A stretch of 64,000 nt of DNA from Burkholderia anthina (GTDB lineage Bacteria > Pseudomonadota > Gammaproteobacteria > Burkholderiales > Burkholderiaceae), in the NCBI RefSeq assembly GCF_001547525.1, contig NZ_CM003768.1, positions 1,302,001 through 1,366,000 of the forward strand. The letters run 5' to 3'. The notes under the pieces are model-generated. The model did no database searches, was not told where the DNA came from, and was given only the letters and a program-made list of their open reading frames with translations. Of the stretch, positions 38,160 through 46,372 are shown one piece after another. Every line of letters begins with the position of its first letter. Positions within the stretch are counted from its first letter, which is position 1. Both the position numbers and the translations under genes were made by a program.

Positions 38160-39317
38160 ATGAATGTGTTCTGGTTTATCCCCACGCATGGCGACAGCCG
38201 CTATCTCGGCACGGCCGAAGGCGCGCGCGCCGCGGACTACGATTACTTCAAGCAGGTCGCCGTGGCGGCGGACACGCTCGGCTACGACGGCGTGCTGCTG
38301 CCGACCGGCCGTTCCTGCGAGGATGCGTGGGTCGTCGCGTCGAGCCTCATTCCCGCGACGCAGCGCCTGAAGTTCCTGGTCGCCGTGCGCCCCGGCATCG
38401 CTTCGCCGGGGCTCGCGGCGCGGATGGCGGCGACGTTCGACCGCCTGTCGGGCGGCCGCCTGCTGATCAACGTCGTCACGGGCGGCGATGCGGCCGAGCT
38501 CGAAGGCGATGGTCTCTTCGCCGATCACGACACGCGCTACGAGATTACCGACGATTTCCTGAACATCTGGCGCGGGCTGCTTGCCGCGTCGCACGACAAC
38601 GGCGGGTTCGACTACATCGGCAAGCACCTGCAGTCGAAAGGCGGCAAGGCGCTTTACCCGCCCGTGCAGCGCCCGCATCCGCCGCTGTGGTTCGGCGGCT
38701 CGTCGCCGGCCGCCCACGCGATCGCCGCCGATCACATCGATACCTACCTGACCTGGGGCGAGCCGCCCGAGGCCGTCGCGAAGAAGATCGCCGACATCCG
38801 TGCCCGTGCCGACGCGCGCGGCCGCAAGATCAAGTTCGGCATCCGCCTGCACGTGATCGTGCGCGAGACCGAGGACGAAGCATGGCGTGACGCCGAGCGG
38901 CTGATCAGCCGGCTCGACGACGACACGATCGCACGTGCGCAGAAGGCGTTCGCGAACATGGATTCGGAAGGCCAGCGCCGGATGGCCGCGCTGCACGGCG
39001 GCAAGCGCGGCGGCCGCGAGACGCTCGAGGTCTATCCGAACCTGTGGGCCGGCGTGGGGCTCGTGCGCGGCGGCGCCGGCACGGCGCTCGTCGGCAATCC
39101 CGAGCAGGTCGCGGAACGCATGCGCGAATACGCGGATCTCGGCATCGAGACGTTCATCCTGTCCGGCTATCCGCACCTCGAGGAGTCGTATCGCTTCGCC
39201 GAGCTCGTGTTCCCGCTGATCAAGGGCAAGGGCGTGGAGAGAGCGGCCGGCCCGCTGTCGGGGCCGTTCGGCGAGATCGTCGGCAACAACTATCTGCCGA
39301 AGACGAGCCAGAGCTGA
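38160..39317 (+). CDS. ssuD: FMNH2-dependent alkanesulfonate monooxygenase
   Basis: Luciferase-like flavin monooxygenase of 385 residues that releases sulfite from C2-C10 alkanesulfonates. [37 protein letters not shown] (with the active-site Cys), [19 protein letters not shown] and [20 protein letters not shown] are SsuD signatures. ATG 38160 follows AGGAGCAGCAG. It leads the ssuD-ssuC-ssuB operon; the FMN reductase SsuE and the binding protein SsuA are not adjacent. Confidence 0.97.
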   Translation: MNVFWFIPTHGDSRYLGTAEGARAADYDYFKQVAVAADTLGYDGVLLPTGRSCEDAWVVASSLIPATQRLKFLVAVRPGIASPGLAARMAATFDRLSGGRLLINVVTGGDAAELEGDGLFADHDTRYEITDDFLNIWRGLLAASHDNGGFDYIGKHLQSKGGKALYPPVQRPHPPLWFGGSSPAAHAIAADHIDTYLTWGEPPEAVAKKIADIRARADARGRKIKFGIRLHVIVRETEDEAWRDAERLISRLDDDTIARAQKAFANMDSEGQRRMAALHGGKRGGRETLEVYPNLWAGVGLVRGGAGTALVGNPEQVAERMREYADLGIETFILSGYPHLEESYRFAELVFPLIKGKGVERAAGPLSGPFGEIVGNNYLPKTSQS

Positions 39318-39333
39318 GCGACGGAGGCCTGCG

Positions 39334-40146
39334 ATGACAACGAAAACCTCGACGACGGGCGTCGCCGTGGCCGCCCGCGCGTGGCGCGGCGTCGCGCCGT
39401 GGCTCGTGCCGCTCGCGTTGCTGGTGGTATGGGAAGTCGGTGCGCGCACCGGGTGGCTGTCGACCCGCGTGCTGCCCGAGCCGGTGGCGGTCGTGCGCGC
39501 GGCGTGGTCGCTCGTGACGTCGGGCGAAATGTGGGCGAACGTGAAAGTGAGTACGTGGCGCGCGCTGTTCGGCTTCGCGATCGGCGGCGGCGTCGGCCTC
39601 GCGCTGGGGCTCGCGACCGGGCTGTCGAAAGCGGCCGAGGTCGCGCTCGACTCGACGATCCAGATGATCCGCAACATTCCGGCGCTCGCGATGATTCCGC
39701 TCGTGATCCTGTGGTTCGGCATCGACGAGAAGGCGAAACTGTTCCTCGTCGCGCTCGGCGTGTTCTTCCCCGTCTACATCAATACGTATCACGGGATCCG
39801 CTCGGTCGACGCGAACCTGATCGAGATGGCGAAGAGCTACGGCGTGCGCGGCTTCGCGCTGTACCGCGACGTGATCCTGCCCGGCGCGTTGCCGTCGATC
39901 CTCGTCGGCGTGCGTTTCGCGCTCGGACTGATGTGGGTGATGCTGATCGTCGCGGAAACGATCTCCGCGCAGTCGGGCATCGGCTACATGACGATGAACG
40001 CGCGTGAATTCCTGCAAACCGACGTGGTGGTGGTCGGCATCCTGCTGTACGCGGTGCTCGGCAAGCTGGCCGATGTGCTGGCGAAATCGATCGAGCGCGT
40101 GACGCTGCGCTGGCACCCCGCCTATCAATCAGGAGCAAAGGCATGA
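39334..40146 (+). CDS. ssuC: aliphatic sulfonate ABC transporter permease
   Basis: Permease of 270 residues with about six membrane segments (BPD_transp_1). The EAA loop is [20 protein letters not shown], and [20 protein letters not shown] plus [20 protein letters not shown] match SsuC. It starts 16 bases after ssuD and its last 4 bases overlap the ssuB start (ATGA), so the operon is translationally coupled. Confidence 0.96.
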   Translation: MTTKTSTTGVAVAARAWRGVAPWLVPLALLVVWEVGARTGWLSTRVLPEPVAVVRAAWSLVTSGEMWANVKVSTWRALFGFAIGGGVGLALGLATGLSKAAEVALDSTIQMIRNIPALAMIPLVILWFGIDEKAKLFLVALGVFFPVYINTYHGIRSVDANLIEMAKSYGVRGFALYRDVILPGALPSILVGVRFALGLMWVMLIVAETISAQSGIGYMTMNAREFLQTDVVVVGILLYAVLGKLADVLAKSIERVTLRWHPAYQSGAKA

Positions 40147-41102
40147 ATGCGACGACTTCGGCGGCCGCCTACGGCCCGCTCGCCGGCGCAGACCTCGAGG
40201 CCGAGCTCGCGCAGGCCCGCGTCGCGGATGGCGACGCGCGCGATGCGGCGGTCCTCGAACGCGACGGCAGCGCATCGGTCGTGCCGCTGGCACGGCGGCG
40301 CCCGGGCAGCCCGGCTCCCGACGACGCGGTCACGCTGTCGGGCGTCAGCAAGCGCTTCGGCGCCCGCACGGTGCTCGACAACGTTGAGCTCGGCATCGCG
40401 CGCGGCAGCTTCGTCGCGATCGTCGGCCGCAGCGGCTGCGGGAAATCGACGCTGCTGCGTCTCGTCGCGGGGCTCGAGCAACCGAGCAGCGGCGCGCTCG
40501 TGACGCGCGGCGAGGGCGGCGGCGCGCTCGATACGCGAATCATGTACCAGGATGCGCGCCTGCTGCCGTGGAAGACCGTGCTCCAGAACGTGATGCTGGG
40601 GCTCGGCCGCGGCGCGCGCGACCAGGCCCGCGCGGTGCTCGACGAAGTCGGGCTGCTGGAACGCGCGAACGACTGGCCCGCGCAACTGTCAGGCGGCCAG
40701 CGGCAGCGCGTCGCACTGGCACGCGCGCTCGTGCACCGGCCGCAACTGCTGTTGCTCGACGAGCCGCTCGGCGCGCTGGACGCGCTTACCCGCATCGAGA
40801 TGCATGCGCTGATCGAGCGCCTGTGGCGCGAACACCGGTTCACCGCGCTGCTCGTCACGCACGACGTGCAGGAGGCCGTCGCACTCGGCGACCGCATCCT
40901 GTTGATCGAGCAGGGGCGAGTGGCGCTCGACCAGTCGGTGCCGCTCGACCGGCCGCGCGCCCGCGCGTCGGCCGCCTTCGCGGCGCTGGAGGACCGCGTG
41001 CTGAAACGCGTGCTCGCCGGCGGCCCCGGCGCGGGCGAGCACGACGCGGCGCATGAAGCAGACGAGGTTCGACCGGTCGGGCAGATCCGCTGGGCCGTTT
41101 AA
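40143..41102 (+). CDS. ssuB: aliphatic sulfonate ABC transporter ATPase
   Basis: ATP-binding subunit of 319 residues. Walker [10 protein letters not shown], signature [15 protein letters not shown] and Walker [20 protein letters not shown] are complete. An N-terminal extension of about 60 residues (Ala/Arg-rich, [19 protein letters not shown]) and a C-terminal extension of about 60 residues are longer than in E. coli SsuB, as in other Burkholderia. A GC hairpin terminator follows. Confidence 0.96.
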   Translation: MNATTSAAAYGPLAGADLEAELAQARVADGDARDAAVLERDGSASVVPLARRRPGSPAPDDAVTLSGVSKRFGARTVLDNVELGIARGSFVAIVGRSGCGKSTLLRLVAGLEQPSSGALVTRGEGGGALDTRIMYQDARLLPWKTVLQNVMLGLGRGARDQARAVLDEVGLLERANDWPAQLSGGQRQRVALARALVHRPQLLLLDEPLGALDALTRIEMHALIERLWREHRFTALLVTHDVQEAVALGDRILLIEQGRVALDQSVPLDRPRARASAAFAALEDRVLKRVLAGGPGAGEHDAAHEADEVRPVGQIRWAV

Positions 41103-41105
41103 TTC

Positions 41106-41125
41106 CGGGCGGCTTCGGCCGCCCG
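41106..41125 (+). terminator. hairpin after ssuB
   Basis: CGGGCGGC-TTCG-GCCGCCCG, a perfect 8-bp stem with a UUCG tetraloop; a T6 run comes 10 bases later. Probable terminator of ssuDCB. Confidence 0.75.
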
Positions 41126-41159
41126 TTCTGAGACTTTTTTCTTCGGAGCGATCATCCCG

Positions 41160-41375
41160 ATGAGCATCACTGCAATCAACGTACGTAACCAGTTCAAGGG
41201 CAAGGTCAAGGAGATCATCCGCGGTTCCGTGGTCTCCGAAGTCGACGTCGAGACGCCGTTCGGCATCGTCACGTCGGTGATCACCACCCGTTCGGTGGAC
41301 GAACTCGAACTGAAGGTCGGCGCCGAAGTCGTCGCGCTCGTGAAGTCGACGGAAGTCTCGATCGCGCGTCTCTGA
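41160..41375 (+). CDS. single-domain molybdopterin/molybdate-binding (Mop, TOBE) protein
   Basis: Molbindin-like protein of 71 residues consisting of one Mop/TOBE domain: SARNQF-type start SITAINVRNQFKGKVKEIIR, then GIVTSVITTRSVDELELKVG and the end VVALVKSTEVSIARL. Such proteins form hexamers that bind molybdate or tungstate and buffer the oxyanion for cofactor synthesis. It follows ssuB after a hairpin; the link to sulfonate uptake may be incidental. Confidence 0.92.
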   Translation: MSITAINVRNQFKGKVKEIIRGSVVSEVDVETPFGIVTSVITTRSVDELELKVGAEVVALVKSTEVSIARL

Positions 41376-41519
41376 GCGCGCGGGTCGCGCCTCGGTGCGG
41401 CGCCGCCGGGCAGCGTGCCCGCCGGCGCCGCATTGCATTTCGCGCGGCGCGTTTGCCACGGTATTCGGCTTCCGGGCGAAGTGCTAGGATGGAACGACAC
41501 CGATGCCGGAGGCCAACGC

Positions 41520-41717
41520 ATGACCCCCATCCTTTCCCCCGAAGCCATCGAGGCGCTGAAATGGATCGACCAGTTCGGCGACAGCCGGCCGGTTCCCGCC
41601 GCGTTCGACGACGTCGTCTACGCGTTGCTGAATGACGGGCTGATCTATCAGGCGACGGCCGACCGGGTCGATCTGACGGCCGATGGCCGGTCGTTTTTGT
41701 CCGACGAATACGATTGA
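41520..41717 (+). CDS. small hypothetical protein (65 residues)
   Basis: Short soluble protein: SPEAIEALKWIDQFGDSRPV, then DVVYALLNDGLIYQATADRV and DLTADGRSFLSDEYD. The predicted helix-helix-strand pattern with LTADGRSFL resembles the wing of a small winged-helix protein, but no family is recognised. ATG 41520 follows GGAGGCCAACGC (a GGAGG site). Acidic C-terminus. Confidence 0.72.
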   Translation: MTPILSPEAIEALKWIDQFGDSRPVPAAFDDVVYALLNDGLIYQATADRVDLTADGRSFLSDEYD

Positions 41718-41772
41718 GCGCGCGGCGCCGGCCGCGCGGGCGGCTTGGCGCGGCATCACCACGGAGCGTGCG

Positions 41773-42018
41773 ATGGAACCGAGAGGGAGCGACCTCGGCG
41801 ATTTCAGCGAGCCGTACCGCGGCTTCGAGATCGAGGTGAAGACCGAGCAGGTCTGGGACGGCGAGCGGGCGCACTATCGCGTGCTGCAGGGCGATGCCGT
41901 GCGGATCGACTGGCGGCTGGTCAAGATCGACGGGATGCTGCTCACCGAACGGCGCGTGATCGAGCGCGTGTTCGACGAGGCGCGCCGCGCGGTCGATGCT
42001 GAATTGGGCGGCCGGTAG
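41773..42018 (+). CDS. small hypothetical protein (81 residues)
   Basis: Soluble protein of 81 residues: YRGFEIEVKTEQVWDGERAH, YRVLQGDAVRIDWRLVKIDG and LLTERRVIERVFDEARRAVD. The beta-rich first half and terminal amphipathic helix resemble small Burkholderia DUF proteins, but I cannot name the family. It lies 55 bases after the previous small gene and 80 bases before dusA on the same strand. Confidence 0.72.
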   Translation: MEPRGSDLGDFSEPYRGFEIEVKTEQVWDGERAHYRVLQGDAVRIDWRLVKIDGMLLTERRVIERVFDEARRAVDAELGGR

Positions 42019-42098
42019 TGCGCGTGTCGGGCGGGCAGGGCCGGTCTTGCGGTAAAATGTCGGGTTGTTCCGTGCCGTCTGGCCTGTACCCGAATTCC

Positions 42099-43133
42099 AT
42101 GTCCGTTCCACCCTCGCTTCCTACCCGCCGCGTATCCGTCGCGCCGATGCTCGACTGGACCGACCGCCATTGCAGGTCGTTCCACCGCACGCTGACGCGC
42201 AATACGTGGCTGTATACGGAGATGATCACGACGGGCGCGCTGCTGTTCGGCGACGCCCAGCGGCATCTTGCGTTCACGCCGAGCGAATCGCCGGTCGCGC
42301 TGCAACTGGGTGGCAGCGAGCGGGACGATCTCGCGCGCGCGGCGAAGCTCGGCGAGCAGTGGGGCTACGACGAGATCAACCTGAACTGCGGATGCCCGTC
42401 CGAGCGCGTGCAGCGTGGCGCGTTCGGTGCGTGCCTGATGAACGAGCCGTCGCTCGTCGCCGACTGCGTGAAGGCGATGCGCGATGCAGTGTCGGTGCCG
42501 GTGACGGTCAAGCACCGGATCGGCGTCGACGCGGTCGAGGACTACGCGTTCGTGCGCGACTTCGTCGGCACGGTGGCCGAGGCCGGGTGCGAAACGTTCG
42601 TCGTGCATGCGCGCAACGCGATCCTGAAAGGGCTGTCGCCGAAGGAGAATCGCGAGATCCCGCCGCTCAAGTACGACTATGCGTATCGGTTGAAGCGCGA
42701 TTTTCCGTCGCTGGAGATCGTGATCAACGGCGGCATCACGACGCTCGATGAGGTTGCGCGGCATCTCGAGCACGTCGATGGTGTGATGCTCGGCCGCGAG
42801 GCCTATCACAACCCGTACGTGCTGGCGGAGGTCGATGCGCGCTTCTACGGAGCGACCTCGGCGGTGCCGACGCGCGAAGAGGCCGAGGCGCAATTGATCG
42901 CGTATTGCGCGGCCGAGCTGAAGCGCGGCACCTACCTCGGCGCGATCGTGCGGCACGCGCTCGGGCTGTATCGCGGCATGCCGGGCGCGCGCGGCTGGCG
43001 TCGCGTGCTGTCCGACAACAAGAAGCTCGCACGCGGCGATCTGGCGGTGTTCGACGAGGCGCGTGCGCATCTGAACGCGGCCGAAGAAATTTTTGAAAAA
43101 AATGCTTTGCAAGATTCAAAAGACTTCGTATAA
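42099..43133 (+). CDS. dusA: tRNA-dihydrouridine synthase A
   Basis: FMN enzyme of 344 residues that reduces U20/U20a in the D-loop of tRNA. RVSVAPMLDWTDRHCRSFHR and YTEMITTGALLFGD distinguish DusA from DusB/DusC; the catalytic Cys is in INLNCGCPSERVQ. VHARNAILKGLSPKENREIP binds tRNA and phosphate. ATG 42099 gives the usual N-terminus; ATG 42057 would add 14 residues. The tRNA-His promoter overlaps its last codons. The neighbouring dusA-tRNA locus is used as an integration site here. Confidence 0.95.
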   Translation: MSVPPSLPTRRVSVAPMLDWTDRHCRSFHRTLTRNTWLYTEMITTGALLFGDAQRHLAFTPSESPVALQLGGSERDDLARAAKLGEQWGYDEINLNCGCPSERVQRGAFGACLMNEPSLVADCVKAMRDAVSVPVTVKHRIGVDAVEDYAFVRDFVGTVAEAGCETFVVHARNAILKGLSPKENREIPPLKYDYAYRLKRDFPSLEIVINGGITTLDEVARHLEHVDGVMLGREAYHNPYVLAEVDARFYGATSAVPTREEAEAQLIAYCAAELKRGTYLGAIVRHALGLYRGMPGARGWRRVLSDNKKLARGDLAVFDEARAHLNAAEEIFEKNALQDSKDFV

Positions 43134-43134
43134 T
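43107..43134 (+). promoter_or_regulatory. tRNA-His promoter embedded in the 3' end of dusA
   Basis: TTGCAA, 16 bases, TATAAT. The -10 element overlaps the dusA stop codon, so tRNA-His transcription starts just beyond the coding region. Confidence 0.85.
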
Positions 43135-43186
43135 CTTGTTCTTCGCTGCTGAAACAAAACAGCGAAACGAAGCAAGCAGTATCAGT

Positions 43187-43263
43187 GGTGGCTGTAGCTC
43201 AGTTGGTAGAGTCCAGGATTGTGATTCCTGTCGTCGTGGGTTCGAGTCCCATCAGCCACCCCA
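43187..43263 (+). tRNA. tRNA-His (GTG)
   Basis: 77 bases including the extra 5' G typical of tRNA-His and an encoded CCA. Acceptor GTGGCTG/CAGCCAC, anticodon loop ATTGTGATT with anticodon GTG. It marks the left boundary of the prophage: the host-type gene string ends here and the integrase lies 0.9 kb beyond. Confidence 0.97.
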
Positions 43264-43304
43264 ACAAATTCAAGCACTTGCAGCAAGATCACGCTGACGT
43301 GTTA

Positions 43305-43335
43305 CAAGTTTTGGAAGATGAGATTCCAAAACTTG
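43305..43335. repeat. inverted repeat next to tRNA-His and the prophage end
   Basis: CAAGTTTTGGA and TCCAAAACTTG are perfect 11-bp inverted arms separated by 9 bases; both arms are followed or overlapped by GGAAGATGA. AT-rich, about 42 bases beyond the tRNA. It could be an integrase arm site, an att-associated element or a pre-terminator. Confidence 0.6.
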
Positions 43336-43353
43336 GAAGATGATCAAAGAAAG

Positions 43354-43376
43354 GCCCGCCGAAGAGCGGGCTTTTT
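43354..43376 (+). terminator. terminator downstream of tRNA-His
   Basis: GCCCGC-CGAAGA-GCGGGC followed by TTTTT. About 90 bases after the tRNA; ends its transcript before the next gene. Confidence 0.85.
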
Positions 43377-43419
43377 GCATTGCGGCCGCACATGTGTTGC
43401 GACAACCGGGGAAACAGCC

Positions 43420-44115
43420 ATGGCACTGATTGATGACATCGGCGTTGTACTGAAGCAAACAGAAGACACGCTTGTTACTGCGCGCTACGGGTATTCGGAT
43501 TTGATTGGAGACGATCAAGCGCGCCGCATGGTGGGCTTGCGCAATTTCGTAGTCTTCGGCCGGTCAGTGTCATACGCCCTGCAAAACTTGCGAGGCATCG
43601 TCGGGAAGACGGAATTCGACGAGTGGTATTTGCCGAAGCAGGAGGCAATGTCGAAAGATCCCGTCTGCAAACACATGAATTCTGTGCGGAACGAAATCCT
43701 GAAGGAGGGCAAACTCGGGGTTGCCGGATTCGGCCACCTGAAAAGCTTCAGCACGGACGACCTAGCGAGATTTCCGAAACCGGGGGGCGCCGAGGCCTTT
43801 TTCATGTTCGATGCTACCGGCGGCTCCGGTTGGACTGTGCGTCTAGCGGACGGGTCGACCGAGCCATATTACGTGGAGCTCCCCGGCGATATCGGTTCGT
43901 GGAAGCAATATTTCGTCGGACTCGATGACAAGAAATTTGGCGAGGTCGGAGTGCGATCAGTCGAGGAGGTCGCGAAGCATTATCTCGACATATTGGAGGG
44001 CTTGGTTGCCGACGCGAAACGGCACTTCCTCGCGAACGCTGCGCCGCACCCCGATGAATCCACGGTGAGGACGGCAGGGCCCGCGGGGCGTCCGCACCTG
44101 CGGCTCGTCAAATAG
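43420..44115 (+). CDS. unknown protein beside the left prophage junction (candidate moron)
   Basis: Protein of 231 residues, not assigned to a known function. The N-terminal half is helical (DQARRMVGLRNFVVFGRSVS, YALQNLRGIVGKTEFDEWYL, KHMNSVRNEILKEGKL), and an RN pair in the last helix loosely recalls HEPN-like folds. The second half is beta-rich with FFMFDATGGSGWTVRLADGS and YYVELPGDIGSWKQYF. ATG 43420 follows GGGGAAACAGCC. It reads rightward, against the phage early operon, is less GC-rich than the core genes and converges on the integrase with a 4-base gap. Such boundary genes are often lysogenic-conversion or defence genes. Confidence 0.75.
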   Translation: MALIDDIGVVLKQTEDTLVTARYGYSDLIGDDQARRMVGLRNFVVFGRSVSYALQNLRGIVGKTEFDEWYLPKQEAMSKDPVCKHMNSVRNEILKEGKLGVAGFGHLKSFSTDDLARFPKPGGAEAFFMFDATGGSGWTVRLADGSTEPYYVELPGDIGSWKQYFVGLDDKKFGEVGVRSVEEVAKHYLDILEGLVADAKRHFLANAAPHPDESTVRTAGPAGRPHLRLVK

Positions 44116-44119
44116 TGCA

Positions 44120-45241
44120 TCACCGTGTGGCGCGCACCTTTCTTTGCCGCCGGCGGTCGTATGTCTTCCGCACCATTCGTTCATCTACGTGCCCAGTCGC
44201 GTCGATGATGCGATCGTCGCCTTCCTCTTGGCGATCTGTCACGGCCGCCGGGCGCATGTCGCGCAGCGCGAACCGCTCGAACGGCACACCGCGCGCCTGC
44301 GCTTCTTTCTCGCAGTAGCCCATCAGGCGCGACCAGTTCGTGTTCCAGCCGCTGCGCGTATACACCTGGCCGGCAGTGTTGCCGAATACGTGAACGCTAG
44401 ACGTTCGCTGCAGGGCGAGCGCCTCGTCGATCACTGCCTTCAGCTCGGGTGACCACAGCACGAGCTTCACGCGCTGCTGCTCGCCGGCTTTGCGCTTGCC
44501 GATCGGCACTTCGACGCCATCGGGCCGAATACTTTGACGGTGGAGCTCGCGCATCTCGGTCGGCCGGCTGACGGTCAGGTACGCTGCCTTCACGCATAGC
44601 GCGAGGATCAGGTACGCCGAACTCGGGTGCTGGTCACCAACGCTTCGGCGCGACCGCGCAACTTCGACGGCGAGATCGATCTCGTCCTGCCGGACGTACC
44701 GCTGGCGCGGCCGCGTCGGGTTGTACTCGATGCCGCGGCACGGGTTCGTTTCGAGCTCGCCGCGGCGCCGGCCGTATTCGAGGATCGCGGACAGGAGGGC
44801 GATTTCTTTGTTCGCCTTCGCCGGCGCGCCGAGCTGCGCACGTTTGTCGAGGTAGCCGTAGACGTGCTTCGGCTTGATGGCAGCCGGCGCCATCTTCCCA
44901 AAGACCTTGACCAGGCGCTTCGACTCGACGCGGTTCTCGTCCAGGGTGGACTGGGCCTTGCGGCGCTCGTCGGTGTGCGGCAATCCATCCTGCCATTCGA
45001 AGTACCGCGCGACGAGCGCCTCGACCGTACCGGGTTCGATCGCGTTCCCGTTGAGCGCCTCCGCGCGCTCGATCGCCTGCTTGCGGATCTCGGCGAGCGC
45101 TTCCTTGTTATGGGCCGGCGCCGACAGGCGGAACGCCCAGCGGCCGTTCGGCAGTTTGTAGCCGAAGCTGACCTTGTGTTTCCCGTAGTGGGCGTAGAGC
45201 CGGAAGGGCAGCCCATCCGGTCGTTTGCGTCGTCCGATCAT
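44120..45241 (-). CDS. int: prophage tyrosine-type site-specific integrase
   Basis: Tyrosine recombinase of 373 residues. The N-terminus is a short beta-rich arm-binding domain (LPFRLYAHYGKHKVSFGYKL), then a core-binding domain (about 75-170) and the catalytic domain. Active-site residues: Arg226 (SRPTEMREL), the HxxR box reading R327-D-M-R330, so the usual first His is Arg, His351 (TGHVDERM) and the nucleophile Tyr361 (RKTYDRR). It overlaps no neighbour and ends 4 bases from the convergent boundary gene. It should recombine attP with the chromosomal site at tRNA-His. Confidence 0.92.
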   Translation of the reverse strand: MIGRRKRPDGLPFRLYAHYGKHKVSFGYKLPNGRWAFRLSAPAHNKEALAEIRKQAIERAEALNGNAIEPGTVEALVARYFEWQDGLPHTDERRKAQSTLDENRVESKRLVKVFGKMAPAAIKPKHVYGYLDKRAQLGAPAKANKEIALLSAILEYGRRRGELETNPCRGIEYNPTRPRQRYVRQDEIDLAVEVARSRRSVGDQHPSSAYLILALCVKAAYLTVSRPTEMRELHRQSIRPDGVEVPIGKRKAGEQQRVKLVLWSPELKAVIDEALALQRTSSVHVFGNTAGQVYTRSGWNTNWSRLMGYCEKEAQARGVPFERFALRDMRPAAVTDRQEEGDDRIIDATGHVDERMVRKTYDRRRQRKVRATR

Positions 45242-45243
45242 GA

Positions 45244-45483
45244 TTACAGTGCGGCGAAGTTCGGTTCTTCCGACGCGGCGGCGCGGTGCCGGCGCGCGGG
45301 CGTTGCGGGTGCGGTGCCGTTCATGCGGGCGTCGTAATACTCGCGCGCGACGAGCGGCACGCCGGCGATGTTGACCGCAAACGGCCAGTGGTTGCGCTCG
45401 AGCCAGCGTTTCATGCAGGCGTGGCTACGCGGCTTGCAGCCAACCAGCTCGGCCAGCTCCGGCGTGGTGAGGTAGATGCTCAT
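45244..45483 (-). CDS. DUF4224 protein, excisionase-like
   Basis: Protein of 79 residues. MSIYLTTPELAELVGCKPRS then MKRWLERNHWPFAVNIAGVP and LVAREYYDARMNG match DUF4224, a small HTH family found next to phage integrases and thought to act as excisionase or integration directionality factor. ATG 45483 overlaps the stop of the next upstream gene by 4 bases. It precedes int by 2 bases, so the two are cotranslated. Confidence 0.85.
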   Translation of the reverse strand: MSIYLTTPELAELVGCKPRSHACMKRWLERNHWPFAVNIAGVPLVAREYYDARMNGTAPATPARRHRAAASEEPNFAAL

Positions 45484-46178
45484 CGTTCGATCCTTCGAAA
45501 TTCCACGACCCAGACCCACGGGTTCATGTCCCAGCCATGCCCACGCGCGGCGTTCAGGCTGTCCCACAGGTCATGAAACGCGCGAATGCTCGGCGGCCGA
45601 TAGGCGCCAGCGCAGTACCCGCGCATGTGGTGGTCGGCAATCGTCACGCCTTCGGCGCGGGCGTCTGACTCGCTGATTGATTGCAGGCGCTCGGCGTGCA
45701 CACCGGTGATCTCGAGCGTGATGCGCGACGCCCAGCGCGGCATGTGGATGGACGGTGTCCAGCCGCGCGATTCCTTGGCGTCAAGCGCCTGGAACGTGTT
45801 GAGATCAATGTCGACTTCGGCGCGGCCGTCGTCGGCCTGGTACGCGATGCCGGCATAACGGCGCGCCGGCCGGCCACCCTCGCACGTTTCGGTACCGATG
45901 CGGCGCACCTCATGCGTTTCGCGAACCCACAGCCGATCGCCGACGTCGCCATGCGGGCAGACGTAACAATCACCGGTGCGCGTGTGCCAGATCGCAGCCA
46001 ACTCTGGCGCGGGTGTTCCGCCGACATACTTCACGGCGCCGCCGCCGGCGGTCGTCGGTTCCCATGCACCGAGCGGGTTGTTGTGCGGCAGCTTGATGAT
46101 GCGACGCGTCTGCGTCTTCCGGCCTTCGAGGATGGCCCGCACCATCGGGCTGCTGAAAAGGATCGGGCGTTCCGTCAC
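45480..46178 (-). CDS. phage protein with ASCH/PUA-like features
   Basis: Protein of 232 residues. The start FSSPMVRAILEGRKTQTRRI is a recurrent phage motif (GRKTQTRR) seen in ASCH/PUA-like proteins often labelled morphogenetic protein. GDRLWVRETHEV, then SIHMPRWASRITLEITGVHA and ERLQSISESDARAEGV support it. GTG 46178 is chosen because it overlaps the upstream gene stop as GTGA; an ATG 11 codons later is possible. ASCH proteins may bind RNA or modified nucleotides; function here is unknown. Confidence 0.8.
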   Translation of the reverse strand: MTERPILFSSPMVRAILEGRKTQTRRIIKLPHNNPLGAWEPTTAGGGAVKYVGGTPAPELAAIWHTRTGDCYVCPHGDVGDRLWVRETHEVRRIGTETCEGGRPARRYAGIAYQADDGRAEVDIDLNTFQALDAKESRGWTPSIHMPRWASRITLEITGVHAERLQSISESDARAEGVTIADHHMRGYCAGAYRPPSIRAFHDLWDSLNAARGHGWDMNPWVWVVEFRRIER

Positions 46179-46372
46179 AGGTCGAGCTCCTTCGTTTCTG
46201 CGAACGTCGTCGTCGCGAGGCGCACCATCTCGCGGATGTTTGTCGACAACTTCCACGACGGGTAGGTGGTCGCGAGCTGCTCCTGCAGCTTCTTCCACTC
46301 GCCGAGCGTCATCGTCATGGTGAGCGTCATCGGCACGTCGTCGGGCCGCTGGATTTTGAATTCGGATTTCAT
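46175..46372 (-). CDS. small phage protein (65 residues)
   Basis: SEFKIQRPDDVPMTLTMTMT followed by LGEWKKLQEQLATTYPSWKL; a short strand then amphipathic helices. Linked by 4-base overlaps on both sides. Not recognised. Confidence 0.78.
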   Translation of the reverse strand: MKSEFKIQRPDDVPMTLTMTMTLGEWKKLQEQLATTYPSWKLSTNIREMVRLATTTFAETKELDL

